From: an uncultured Ruminococcus sp.
GTDB lineage: Bacteria; Bacillota; Clostridia; Oscillospirales; Acutalibacteraceae
DNA length: 5,674 nucleotides
Assembly: GCA_902803035.1 (NCBI GenBank)
Contig: CADCON010000152.1
Location: forward strand, 1-5,674
Reading direction: 5' to 3'
Shown here: positions 1-4,806 of the stretch, piece after piece
Layout of the letters: each line of letters starts with the position of its first letter
How positions within the stretch are numbered: the first letter of the stretch is position 1
Notes under the pieces: model-generated
Seen by the model: the letters and a program-made list of their open reading frames with translations, nothing else
Told to the model about the DNA's origin: nothing
Databases searched by the model: none
Position numbers and translations under genes: made by a program

Positions 1-45
1 CAGCCTTATCAGCAGCAGCCCTACCAGCAGCAGCCTTATCAGCAG
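1..45 (+). repeat. 15-bp tandem repeat encoding QPYQQ
   Basis: Three consecutive 15-bp units encode QPYQQ. Units 1 and 3 are identical at the DNA level, while the middle unit differs by synonymous T-to-C changes (CCC TAC instead of CCT TAT). A degenerate fourth unit (PVYGA) follows. The array begins at the window edge, so more copies may lie upstream. It codes for the disordered N-terminal region of the TM2 protein. Confidence 0.85.
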
Positions 46-303
46 CCTGTTTACGGCGCGCAGCTTGTTCAGGGCGGTAAGTCCAAGATGGCAGCCGGTC
101 TGCTCGGTATTTTCCTCGGCTTTCTCGGTGTTCACAATTTCTATCTCGGATTCACCGGCAAGGCCATTGCTCAGCTTCTCATCTCTGTGCTTTCCTGCTT
201 TACCCTTGCGCCTGTCAGTGCTGTCTGGGGTCTCATCGAGGGCATTCTCATTCTCACCGGTTCACAGAATGTTGACGCCAACGGTATGCCGCTCACAGAC
301 TGA
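1..303 (+). CDS. TM2 domain-containing membrane protein (5' end outside the window)
   Basis: The reading frame is open from the first base and ends at TGA 301-303; 100 residues are visible and the N-terminus is missing. Residues 1-15 are three copies of QPYQQ, followed by a short linker and a basic KSK at 27-29. Then comes the TM2 signature: a first hydrophobic helix (about 30-45), the turn GVHNFYLG, which matches the family's G-x-H-x-FYLG pattern, and a second helix (about 53-84). A short polar tail ends in PLTD. TM2 proteins are small two-helix membrane proteins, often with a disordered Q/P/Y-rich or zinc-ribbon N-terminus, and their biochemical role is generally not known. The ATG at 88 lies inside the domain and is not the true start, because the frame continues upstream with family-typical sequence. 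Domain assignment is by motif recognition; no function is inferred. Confidence 0.85.
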   Translation, partial: QPYQQQPYQQQPYQQPVYGAQLVQGGKSKMAAGLLGIFLGFLGVHNFYLGFTGKAIAQLLISVLSCFTLAPVSAVWGLIEGILILTGSQNVDANGMPLTD

Positions 304-321
304 CATCGGTTCTTTATGACT

Positions 322-355
322 ACATACAAGAATGATGAACGTCAGTTCTGTATGT
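322..355 (+). other. Hairpin in the leader between the TM2 and MATE genes
   Basis: The arm ACATACAAGAA (322-332) pairs with TTCTGTATGT (346-355), giving ten base pairs with one bulged A. The 13-nt loop holds a small TGA/TCA pairing. No U-tract follows, so it is not a terminator. It may be part of a structured leader RNA or the 3' end of the TM2 transcript. Structure was drawn by eye, without an energy calculation. Confidence 0.45.
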
Positions 356-406
356 GGAACACGGATTGAATTTTTCTGGCGTATCATCCTTTCGATGCGC
401 CCGCAT

Positions 407-450
407 AGAAAGCATCTGTCGCCTTCCGACGGCAGGTGTTTTCTTTATTT
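407..450 (+). terminator. Intrinsic terminator-like hairpin upstream of the MATE gene
   Basis: Positions 407-421 (AGAAAGCATCTGTCG) pair with 430-444 (CGGCAGGTGTTTTCT) over fifteen consecutive pairs, three of them G-U, around an 8-nt loop. The A-rich left foot and the run TTTTCTTTATTT on the right (439-450) give the usual layout of a rho-independent terminator reading rightward. It lies 104 bp after the TM2 stop and 38 bp before the MATE start. It could simply end the TM2 transcript. I find no convincing promoter between it and the MATE start, so it may instead be an attenuator inside the MATE leader. GATGC at 394-398 could pair with GCATC at 412-416 as a weak competing structure. Confidence 0.7.
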
Positions 451-466
451 CTCCGGTATTTACCTG

Positions 467-484
467 AAGGGAGATGATGATTTG
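467..484 (+). promoter_or_regulatory. RBS and TTG start of the MATE gene
   Basis: AAGGGAG (467-473) lies 8 nt before TTG 482-484, a good Shine-Dalgarno distance. Two ATGs at 474 and 477 are too close to the SD and open only a tiny frame (ATG ATG ATT TGA) whose stop overlaps the TTG. The SD therefore supports TTG as the true start. Confidence 0.7.
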
Positions 485-1879
485 AACAGGCTTACAGCAA
501 GGAAATACCTCGGAAGCAGGGCTTTTCTCAGGCAATTTCTGTTGATCGCCATGCCGATTGCCATTCAGAACGGCATCACCAATTTTGTCAGTATGCTGGA
601 CAATCTCATGGTAGGACAGCTCGGCACGCACCAGATGAACGGCGTGTCCATTGTCAACCAGATCAATTTTATCCCCTATCTCGCGCTCTTCGGGGCAATG
701 GCAGGCGCGGGGATTTTCACTGCCCAATTCTACGGAAGCGGCGACAGCGAGGGCGTCAAATACACCTTCCGCTTCAAGCTCTGCGTCAGCGCGCTGCTGC
801 TGACCGGAACGGTTCTCACGCTTCTTTTCTATGGCAGGAATCTGATCGACCTTTTTCTTCACAGTGAGAACGCCGGGGACGTGGAGCTGACCATGCAATA
901 CGGGCTGGATTACCTGAGCGTTGCCGTGTGGAGCATTGTACCGTTCGGCATCTGCCAGGTCTATGTCAGCACGCTCCGCGAGGTCGGGCAGACCGTCGTT
1001 CCCATGAAGGCGGGACTCGTCGCGGTCGTGGTGAATGTCGTCATGAACTGGGTGCTGATCTTCGGCAGGCTCGGACTGCCCGCGATGGGCGTGAAGGGCG
1101 CCGCGCTGGCGACCATCCTCGCCAGGTTGACGGAGCTGGCAATCGTGGCAGGCTGGCTGCACGGTCATTCCCGCCAATACGCCTTCGTCAGGGGGCTTCT
1201 CCGCTCGCTGTATATTCCCGGCAGGCTGCTCGGCAGGGTGATCTCCAAAAGCATTCCGCTGATCGTCAACGAAACCTCATGGGCATTCGGCATGACCTTC
1301 CTCAGCCAGAGTTATTCCACGCGAGGACTGGACGCGGTGGCGGGCGTCAATATCAGCTCCACGCTGTCCAATGTGTTCAGCGTATTCTTTATTGCCGCCG
1401 GCGACGCGATTGCCATCATGATTGGCCAGCTTCTCGGCGCGGGGAAGAAGGAGGAGGCGCGTTCCTCCGACCGCATTCTCTGCACGTATTCCGTCATCGG
1501 CAGCACCGGAATGGGGCTGATCATGGCTGCCTGCGCGCCGTTCTTCCCGCTGCTCTATAATACGACGCGGGAGGTGCGGCACCTTGCCACCGTCATGCTG
1601 CTGGTAACGGCTTTTATGCTGCCGTTCGTCGCCTACACCAATGCCGCCTACTTCACGCTGCGTTCGGGCGGAAATACCTTCGTGACCTTCCTCTTTGACG
1701 GGGCGTTCATGCTGTGTCTGGTCGTGCCGCTGTCGTTCCTGCTCACCCGCTTCACTGACCTGCCCATTCTCCCTGTCTATATGCTCTGTCAGACCTCCGA
1801 GATCATCAAGGCGGTCGTCGGCTTTGTGATGGTGCGGAAGGGCGTATGGGTGAATAACATTGTGGAAAACTTGACCTGA
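482..1879 (+). CDS. MATE family multidrug/cation efflux transporter
   Basis: A 465-residue polytopic membrane protein, the usual MATE length of about 450. It is expected to have twelve helices in two MatE halves, exporting drugs or metabolites in exchange for Na+ or H+. The first half begins with IAMPIAIQNGITNF and the helix-1 stretch ending LDNLMVGQLGT (residues 39-49, with conserved D40), the typical family opening. The second half starts near residue 240 and carries the paralogous segment with NETSWAFGM and the loop GQLLGAGKKEEA. The frame extends upstream to 332, but those 50 extra codons look nothing like a MATE N-terminus, span the terminator-like hairpin and lack an RBS, so TTG 482 is preferred. 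Substrate cannot be read from the sequence. It may be controlled by the upstream hairpin. It is functionally unrelated to the amino-acid genes downstream, which have their own promoter. Confidence 0.9.
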   Translation: MNRLTARKYLGSRAFLRQFLLIAMPIAIQNGITNFVSMLDNLMVGQLGTHQMNGVSIVNQINFIPYLALFGAMAGAGIFTAQFYGSGDSEGVKYTFRFKLCVSALLLTGTVLTLLFYGRNLIDLFLHSENAGDVELTMQYGLDYLSVAVWSIVPFGICQVYVSTLREVGQTVVPMKAGLVAVVVNVVMNWVLIFGRLGLPAMGVKGAALATILARLTELAIVAGWLHGHSRQYAFVRGLLRSLYIPGRLLGRVISKSIPLIVNETSWAFGMTFLSQSYSTRGLDAVAGVNISSTLSNVFSVFFIAAGDAIAIMIGQLLGAGKKEEARSSDRILCTYSVIGSTGMGLIMAACAPFFPLLYNTTREVRHLATVMLLVTAFMLPFVAYTNAAYFTLRSGGNTFVTFLFDGAFMLCLVVPLSFLLTRFTDLPILPVYMLCQTSEIIKAVVGFVMVRKGVWVNNIVENLT

Positions 1880-1930
1880 TATTTTGTGTCAAACGTAGAA
1901 TCTGACAAAAGCCGGAATTATTTCGGAAAA

Positions 1931-1946
1931 AAGCGTAAAATCGCTT
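1931..1946. repeat. Inverted repeat touching the -35 box of the pheB promoter
   Basis: AAGCG (1931-1935) and CGCTT (1942-1946) form a perfect 5+5 inverted repeat with a 6-bp AT-rich spacer. The right arm overlaps the first bases of the -35 box (1945-1950). This geometry suits a regulator binding site, but half-sites this short can occur by chance. Confidence 0.3.
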
Positions 1947-1973
1947 GCATTTGTCCTTCAGAAATGGTATAGT
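1945..1973 (+). promoter_or_regulatory. Sigma-70/SigA-type promoter for pheB
   Basis: The -35 box TTGCAT (1945-1950) and -10 box TATAGT (1968-1973) are separated by exactly 17 bp, and TG at 1965-1966 adds an extended -10 element. Transcription should begin near 1980, giving a leader of about 50 nt before pheB. This is the best promoter in the window and likely drives pheB, possibly reading on into hom-thrB. Confidence 0.8.
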
Positions 1974-1980
1974 GTTCATT

Positions 1981-1998
1981 GTCACGATACAGTCGTAC
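1981..1998 (+). other. Small hairpin/inverted repeat at the predicted pheB mRNA 5' end
   Basis: GT(c)ACGA (1981-1987) pairs with TCGTAC (1993-1998) around a 5-nt loop, with one bulged C. It starts at about the predicted +1. It could be a 5' stabilising stem or an operator just downstream of the promoter. Short, so chance is possible. Confidence 0.3.
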
Positions 1999-2015
1999 AC
2001 GGGTGGTGGATTATT

Positions 2016-2031
2016 GGTGGAGAATCATGTG
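2016..2031 (+). promoter_or_regulatory. RBS deciding the pheB start
   Basis: GGTGGAG (2016-2022) contains the SD core GGAG and lies 6 nt before GTG 2029-2031. A second possible start, GTG 2017, has only the weaker GGTGGTGGA upstream of it (2002-2010 region). The family N-terminus fits the 2029 start slightly better. Confidence 0.55.
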
Positions 2032-2472
2032 GCGTCGGATGAATATTATATTGTGAGCAGCAAGGCTCTGCCGGAGGTATTCGCCAAGGTCGTGCAGGCC
2101 AAGCGGCTTCTCGGAAGCGGCGCGGCGCATTCGGCTTCGGAAGCGGCGCGGCTGGTGGGCATTTCCCGCAGCGCGTTCTACAAGTACAAGGATGTGGTCA
2201 TGCCTTACAGGGACGGCGAAAGCGAAAGGGTGCTCACCATCCAGTCCATGCTGGAGGATAAGCCGGGCGTGCTTTCCTCCATGATCACGTCGTTCTTTGA
2301 CGCGGGAGCCAATATCCTGACCGTCAACCAGAATATTCCCTCCAACGGCGCTGCGTATGTCACGGTGTCGGTCAACACCGCCCATATGGACGTGACCGTA
2401 CCGGCTCTGTTTGAAAGGCTGAAGTCGCTGGACGGGGTGATTTCGGTTTCGGTGGTCGGCGCGGGCGTATGA
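2029..2472 (+). CDS. pheB: PheB/ThrR-like HTH-ACT domain protein
   Basis: 147 residues from GTG 2029, the normal size for the PheB family of small ACT proteins. The N-terminal part opens with YYIVSSKALPEVFAKVV. A helix-turn-helix-like stretch follows at about 35-53 (SASEAARLVGISRSAFYKYK), where the SRSAFYKYK block is a family hallmark. A single ACT domain fills about 68-147, with LEDKPGVLS at 76-84 as the usual ligand-loop region. ACT domains bind amino acids. From memory, a Bacillus subtilis member of this family was reported as ThrR, a DNA-binding regulator of threonine genes; 'PheB' reflects its linkage to pheA in Bacillus. Here it sits directly before hom-thrB, so a threonine- or aspartate-family regulator is the natural inference. 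Starting at TTG 1945 would place the promoter inside the gene and is rejected; GTG 2017 (151 residues) remains possible. It has its own strong promoter. Confidence 0.85.
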   Translation: MASDEYYIVSSKALPEVFAKVVQAKRLLGSGAAHSASEAARLVGISRSAFYKYKDVVMPYRDGESERVLTIQSMLEDKPGVLSSMITSFFDAGANILTVNQNIPSNGAAYVTVSVNTAHMDVTVPALFERLKSLDGVISVSVVGAGV

Positions 2473-2475
2473 CGC

Positions 2476-2507
2476 AATCGTTTTATATATTTCAGAATCA
2501 TTTTATA
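2476..2507. repeat. Tandem operator-like direct repeat in the pheB-hom spacer
   Basis: AATCGTTTTATA (2476-2487) and AATCATTTTATA (2496-2507) match at 11 of 12 positions with a 20-bp period, about two helical turns, so both copies face the same side of the DNA. The second copy overlaps the TATAAT box before hom. The arrangement resembles paired binding sites for a repressor. The adjacent PheB/ThrR-like protein is the obvious candidate ligand (inference). AT-rich sequence raises the chance of a coincidental match. Confidence 0.5.
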
Positions 2508-2509
2508 AT
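2504..2509 (+). promoter_or_regulatory. hom: Candidate -10 box upstream of hom
   Basis: A perfect TATAAT lies 18 bp before the hom ATG, but the hexamer 17 bp upstream (TTTTAT, 2481-2486) is a poor -35. A start near 2516 would leave a leader of about 10 nt and exclude GGAAAG (2510-2515), the best SD candidate. It may be a weak or activator-dependent promoter, or chance in an AT-rich spacer; hom may be read mainly from the pheB promoter. Confidence 0.35.
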
Positions 2510-2527
2510 GGAAAGCAGTGATTATTG

Positions 2528-3766
2528 ATGGTCAAAATTGCAGTGATGGGTCACGGCACGGTCGGTTCCGGCGTGGTAGAGGTTCTCATGAAGAATCACG
2601 AAGGCATCGAGCGCAGAGCCAAGGAGGAAATTCAGGTCAAGTACATTCTCGATCTGCGCGATTTTCCGGATCTGCCCTATGCGGATAAATTCGTCAAGGA
2701 CGTCAACATCATTCTCAACGATCCCGAGGTCGAGATTGTCGTGGAATGCATGGGCGGCGTGAATCCCGCCTTCGATTTCTGCATGAACAGTCTCAAGGCC
2801 GGCAAGAGCGTCGTCACCTCCAATAAGGAGCTGGTTGCCGCGAAGGGGCAGGAGCTTCTGGAGGTCGCCAAGGCCAAGAATCTCAATTTTCTCTTTGAAG
2901 CCAGCGTCGGCGGCGGCATTCCGATCATCCGTCCGCTCGCGCAGTGCATGGCCGCCAATGAGATTGCGGCGGTCGCCGGCATTCTCAACGGCACGACCAA
3001 TTTCATTCTCACCAAGATGATCACTGAGAATATGCCCTTTGACGAGGCGCTGCAGCTCGCGCAGAATCTCGGCTATGCCGAGCGGAATCCCTCCGCGGAC
3101 GTGGACGGACACGACGCCTGCCGCAAAATCTGCATTCTCGCGTCGCTGGTTCTGGGCAAGCACGTCTATCCGACGGACGTCTATGTCGAGGGCATCCGCA
3201 ACATCACGCTGGAGGATGTGCATTACGCCGATCAATTCAACGCGGCGATCAAGCTGATCGGAATGTTCAAGGTCATGCCCGACGGAAAGCTGCTCATCAA
3301 CGTCGCGCCGAGAATGGTGTCCAAGACCTCTCCGCTTGCCGGCGTGAGCGACGTTTTCAACGCGATATGCGTCATCGGCGACGCGACCGACGAGGTTATG
3401 TTCTACGGCAAGGGCGCGGGCAAGCTGCCCACTGCCAGCGCGGTCGTCGCCGACGTCATCGACTGTGTGAAGCACCGCGTCGCCCGCAAGTATCTCTACT
3501 GGGCGCCGGCTGAGGAGGGCATGATCGTGGATTATCACGACGAGCCATGCTCGATGTATATGCGGCTCTGCGGCAAGAGTACCGACGAGCTGATGACCAT
3601 TGCCAACGAGCTTTGCAGGGAATGCATTTATACCGACGGCGTCAATCCCGACGAGATCGCCATTATCACCGATACCGCCACCTACGCTGAGCAGGAAATT
3701 ACCGCCAAGAAGTTCCTTGCGCGTGGCGTGGACGTCATCAGTGCGATGAGAACGCTCAGCAGATGA
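2528..3766 (+). CDS. hom: Homoserine dehydrogenase with C-terminal ACT-type region
   Basis: Reduces aspartate semialdehyde to homoserine with NAD(P)H, the branch point to threonine and methionine. The 412 residues fit the Gram-positive monofunctional form. Visible in order: Rossmann motif GHGTVG at 8-13; VVECMGG at 71-77; TSNKELVA at 97-104; EASVGGGIPI at 124-133; NGTTNFIL at 154-161; the catalytic block DVDGHDACRK at 191-200, with the conserved Asp196 and Lys200; and GKGAGKLPTASAVVAD at 294-309. A C-terminal ACT-like region (about 339-412) suggests feedback control by threonine. ATG 2528 starts right at the Rossmann strand; TTG 2525 would add one residue and is slightly better spaced from the weak GGAAAG (2510-2515). 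The gene follows pheB after 55 bp and precedes thrB by 17 bp, so hom-thrB is very likely one transcript. No broken motif was seen. Confidence 0.97.
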   Translation: MVKIAVMGHGTVGSGVVEVLMKNHEGIERRAKEEIQVKYILDLRDFPDLPYADKFVKDVNIILNDPEVEIVVECMGGVNPAFDFCMNSLKAGKSVVTSNKELVAAKGQELLEVAKAKNLNFLFEASVGGGIPIIRPLAQCMAANEIAAVAGILNGTTNFILTKMITENMPFDEALQLAQNLGYAERNPSADVDGHDACRKICILASLVLGKHVYPTDVYVEGIRNITLEDVHYADQFNAAIKLIGMFKVMPDGKLLINVAPRMVSKTSPLAGVSDVFNAICVIGDATDEVMFYGKGAGKLPTASAVVADVIDCVKHRVARKYLYWAPAEEGMIVDYHDEPCSMYMRLCGKSTDELMTIANELCRECIYTDGVNPDEIAIITDTATYAEQEITAKKFLARGVDVISAMRTLSR

Positions 3767-3783
3767 GCGGCGGGTGACGGCGC

Positions 3784-4683
3784 ATGAAATTCAGGATACC
3801 CGCGACCAGCGCGAACATCGGTTCGGGCTTTGACGCGCTGGGAATCGCGCTTTCGATGTACAACGAGGTGGACATCGAAGAGAGCGACCGCCTCGAGATC
3901 ACCTCGCTCGACGAGGTGGAGGTGCCGACCGGCGAGGACAATCTGATCTATGTTTCCGCCTGCCGGCTCTATGAGGAATGCGGCAAGCCGGTTCCCAAGG
4001 GCTTCCGCATCGCCCAGAGCAACGTCATTCCCATGACGCGGGGGCTTGGTTCCAGTTCCGCCTGCGTCGCGGCCGGACTGCTGGGCGCGAATTACCTTCT
4101 CGGCAAGCCGCTGAGCAGGGAGCAGCTTGTCAATATCGCCTGCGAAATCGAGGGACACCCCGACAACACCACTCCCGCGCTTCTCGGAGGGCTGACCTCC
4201 GCCGCGGTGGAGAACGGACGGGTCTACGCCGTGACGCTTCACGTGGCGGACAAATTCCGTTTCGCGGCGTTCATTCCCGACTTCGAGCTGAAAACCTCGG
4301 TTGCGAGGGGCATTCTGCCCCAAACGGTTTCGCGGGAGGACGCGGTCTACAATCTCTCCCGTTCCGCGCTCATGGCGGGGTCGCTTGCCACCGGCAACGT
4401 GGAAAACCTGCGTGTCGCGGTGGGGGACAGGCTTCACCAGCCCTACCGCATGGGGCTTATTCCCGGCGCGGAGGAAATCTTCGCGCTTTCGTATGAATTC
4501 GGTTCCTACGCGACCTACATCAGCGGCGCGGGGCCTACGGTCATGTCGATCATCAGCCGGCGTTACGAGGAGGAATTCGAGAATGAAATCTCCCGTGAGC
4601 TGGCGTCCCGCGGACTGGGCAACTGGCGCATGGTGATCCTCGACGTGGATTCCAGAGGGGCGCAGCGAATCAAACAGCCATAG
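3784..4683 (+). CDS. thrB: Homoserine kinase (GHMP family)
   Basis: Phosphorylates homoserine with ATP to O-phosphohomoserine, the substrate of threonine synthase. The 299 residues are typical. All three GHMP signatures are present: PATSANIGSGFD at 6-17, the ATP-binding glycine-rich loop PMTRGLGSSSA at 83-93, and the C-terminal SGAGPTVMS at 247-255. The stretch EIEGHPDNTTPALLGG (121-136), typical of homoserine kinases, separates it from mevalonate-pathway GHMP kinases. The start ATG 3784 is preceded by GGTGA (3773-3777), a fair match to the SD tail at 6-nt spacing. It lies 17 bp after hom, so translation is probably coupled. Threonine synthase (thrC) does not follow and must be elsewhere. A hairpin begins four bases after the stop. 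Confidence 0.96.
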   Translation: MKFRIPATSANIGSGFDALGIALSMYNEVDIEESDRLEITSLDEVEVPTGEDNLIYVSACRLYEECGKPVPKGFRIAQSNVIPMTRGLGSSSACVAAGLLGANYLLGKPLSREQLVNIACEIEGHPDNTTPALLGGLTSAAVENGRVYAVTLHVADKFRFAAFIPDFELKTSVARGILPQTVSREDAVYNLSRSALMAGSLATGNVENLRVAVGDRLHQPYRMGLIPGAEEIFALSYEFGSYATYISGAGPTVMSIISRRYEEEFENEISRELASRGLGNWRMVILDVDSRGAQRIKQP

Positions 4684-4686
4684 CGC

Positions 4687-4709
4687 GCTTTTGCGCCAAT
4701 CGCAAAAGC
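4687..4709 (+). terminator. Inverted repeat after thrB, possible atypical terminator
   Basis: GCTTTTGCG (4687-4695) and CGCAAAAGC (4701-4709) form a perfect 9-bp stem with a CCAAT loop, starting four bases after the thrB stop. There is no U-tract on either side, so it does not meet the rho-independent pattern. It may instead protect the 3' end of the hom-thrB message, mark a pause or processing site, or be a protein site ahead of lysC. Confidence 0.4.
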
Positions 4710-4722
4710 CGCCTGGCATACA

Positions 4723-4770
4723 TATTATACATCAGGGCGTTCCCTGTCCGGGGAATATCCTTAGTGTAAT
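4723..4770 (+). promoter_or_regulatory. lysC: Candidate lysC promoter and leader
   Basis: Possible -10 boxes are TATTAT (4723-4728) and TGTAAT (4765-4770); neither has a good -35 (TCGCAA at 4700-4705 is the best for the first). In the leader, CAGGG/CCCTG (4733-4737 with 4742-4746) competes with GTTCCC/GGGAAT (4739-4744 with 4751-4756), two mutually exclusive small stems. At about 120 bp the whole gap is too short for a lysine riboswitch, and I see no T-box. Either box could be right, or lysC may be read through from thrB. Confidence 0.3.
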
Positions 4771-4790
4771 GCAGGCAATAAAATACTATT

Positions 4791-4797
4791 CGGAGGT
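4791..4797 (+). promoter_or_regulatory. lysC: Strong RBS of lysC
   Basis: CGGAGGT, a near-perfect Shine-Dalgarno, lies 9 nt before ATG 4807 and fixes the start of the aspartokinase. Confidence 0.85.
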
Positions 4798-4806
4798 ATT
4801 GAACGT

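Noticed and set aside
332..481. 50-codon N-terminal extension of the MATE gene
   Set aside because: The extension spans the terminator-like hairpin, does not resemble MATE N-termini and lacks an SD, whereas TTG 482 has a good one.
320..1177. Long minus-strand open frame opposite the MATE gene
   Set aside because: It lies antisense to a clear transporter and its translation is rich in H, R, D and Q with no recognisable domain, as expected of a shadow frame in GC-rich codons.
928..1560. 210-codon + strand frame inside the MATE gene
   Set aside because: It is out of frame with the transporter, Arg/His-rich and featureless, and no RBS supports it.
1912..1926. CCGGAA-TTA-TTTCGG hairpin as a terminator after the MATE gene
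   Set aside because: No U-tract follows on the + strand, and on the minus strand the G-U pair becomes a C-A mismatch; the stem is only 6 bp.
1945..2028. TTG 1945 as the start of the PheB-like protein
   Set aside because: The codon is part of the -35 box of a strong promoter, so it would lie upstream of the predicted transcript start.
2522..3538. 338-codon minus-strand open frame opposite hom
   Set aside because: Every hom motif is intact on the other strand; the antisense translation shows no family resemblance and no convincing RBS.
3682..4719. 345-codon minus-strand open frame opposite thrB
   Set aside because: It covers thrB and the end of hom, has low-complexity composition and no domain; it is a codon-bias shadow.
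4684..4806. Lysine riboswitch (L-box) or T-box upstream of lysC
   Set aside because: The gap is about 120 bp, shorter than an L-box, and no multi-helix junction, T-box sequence or terminator with U-tract is visible.
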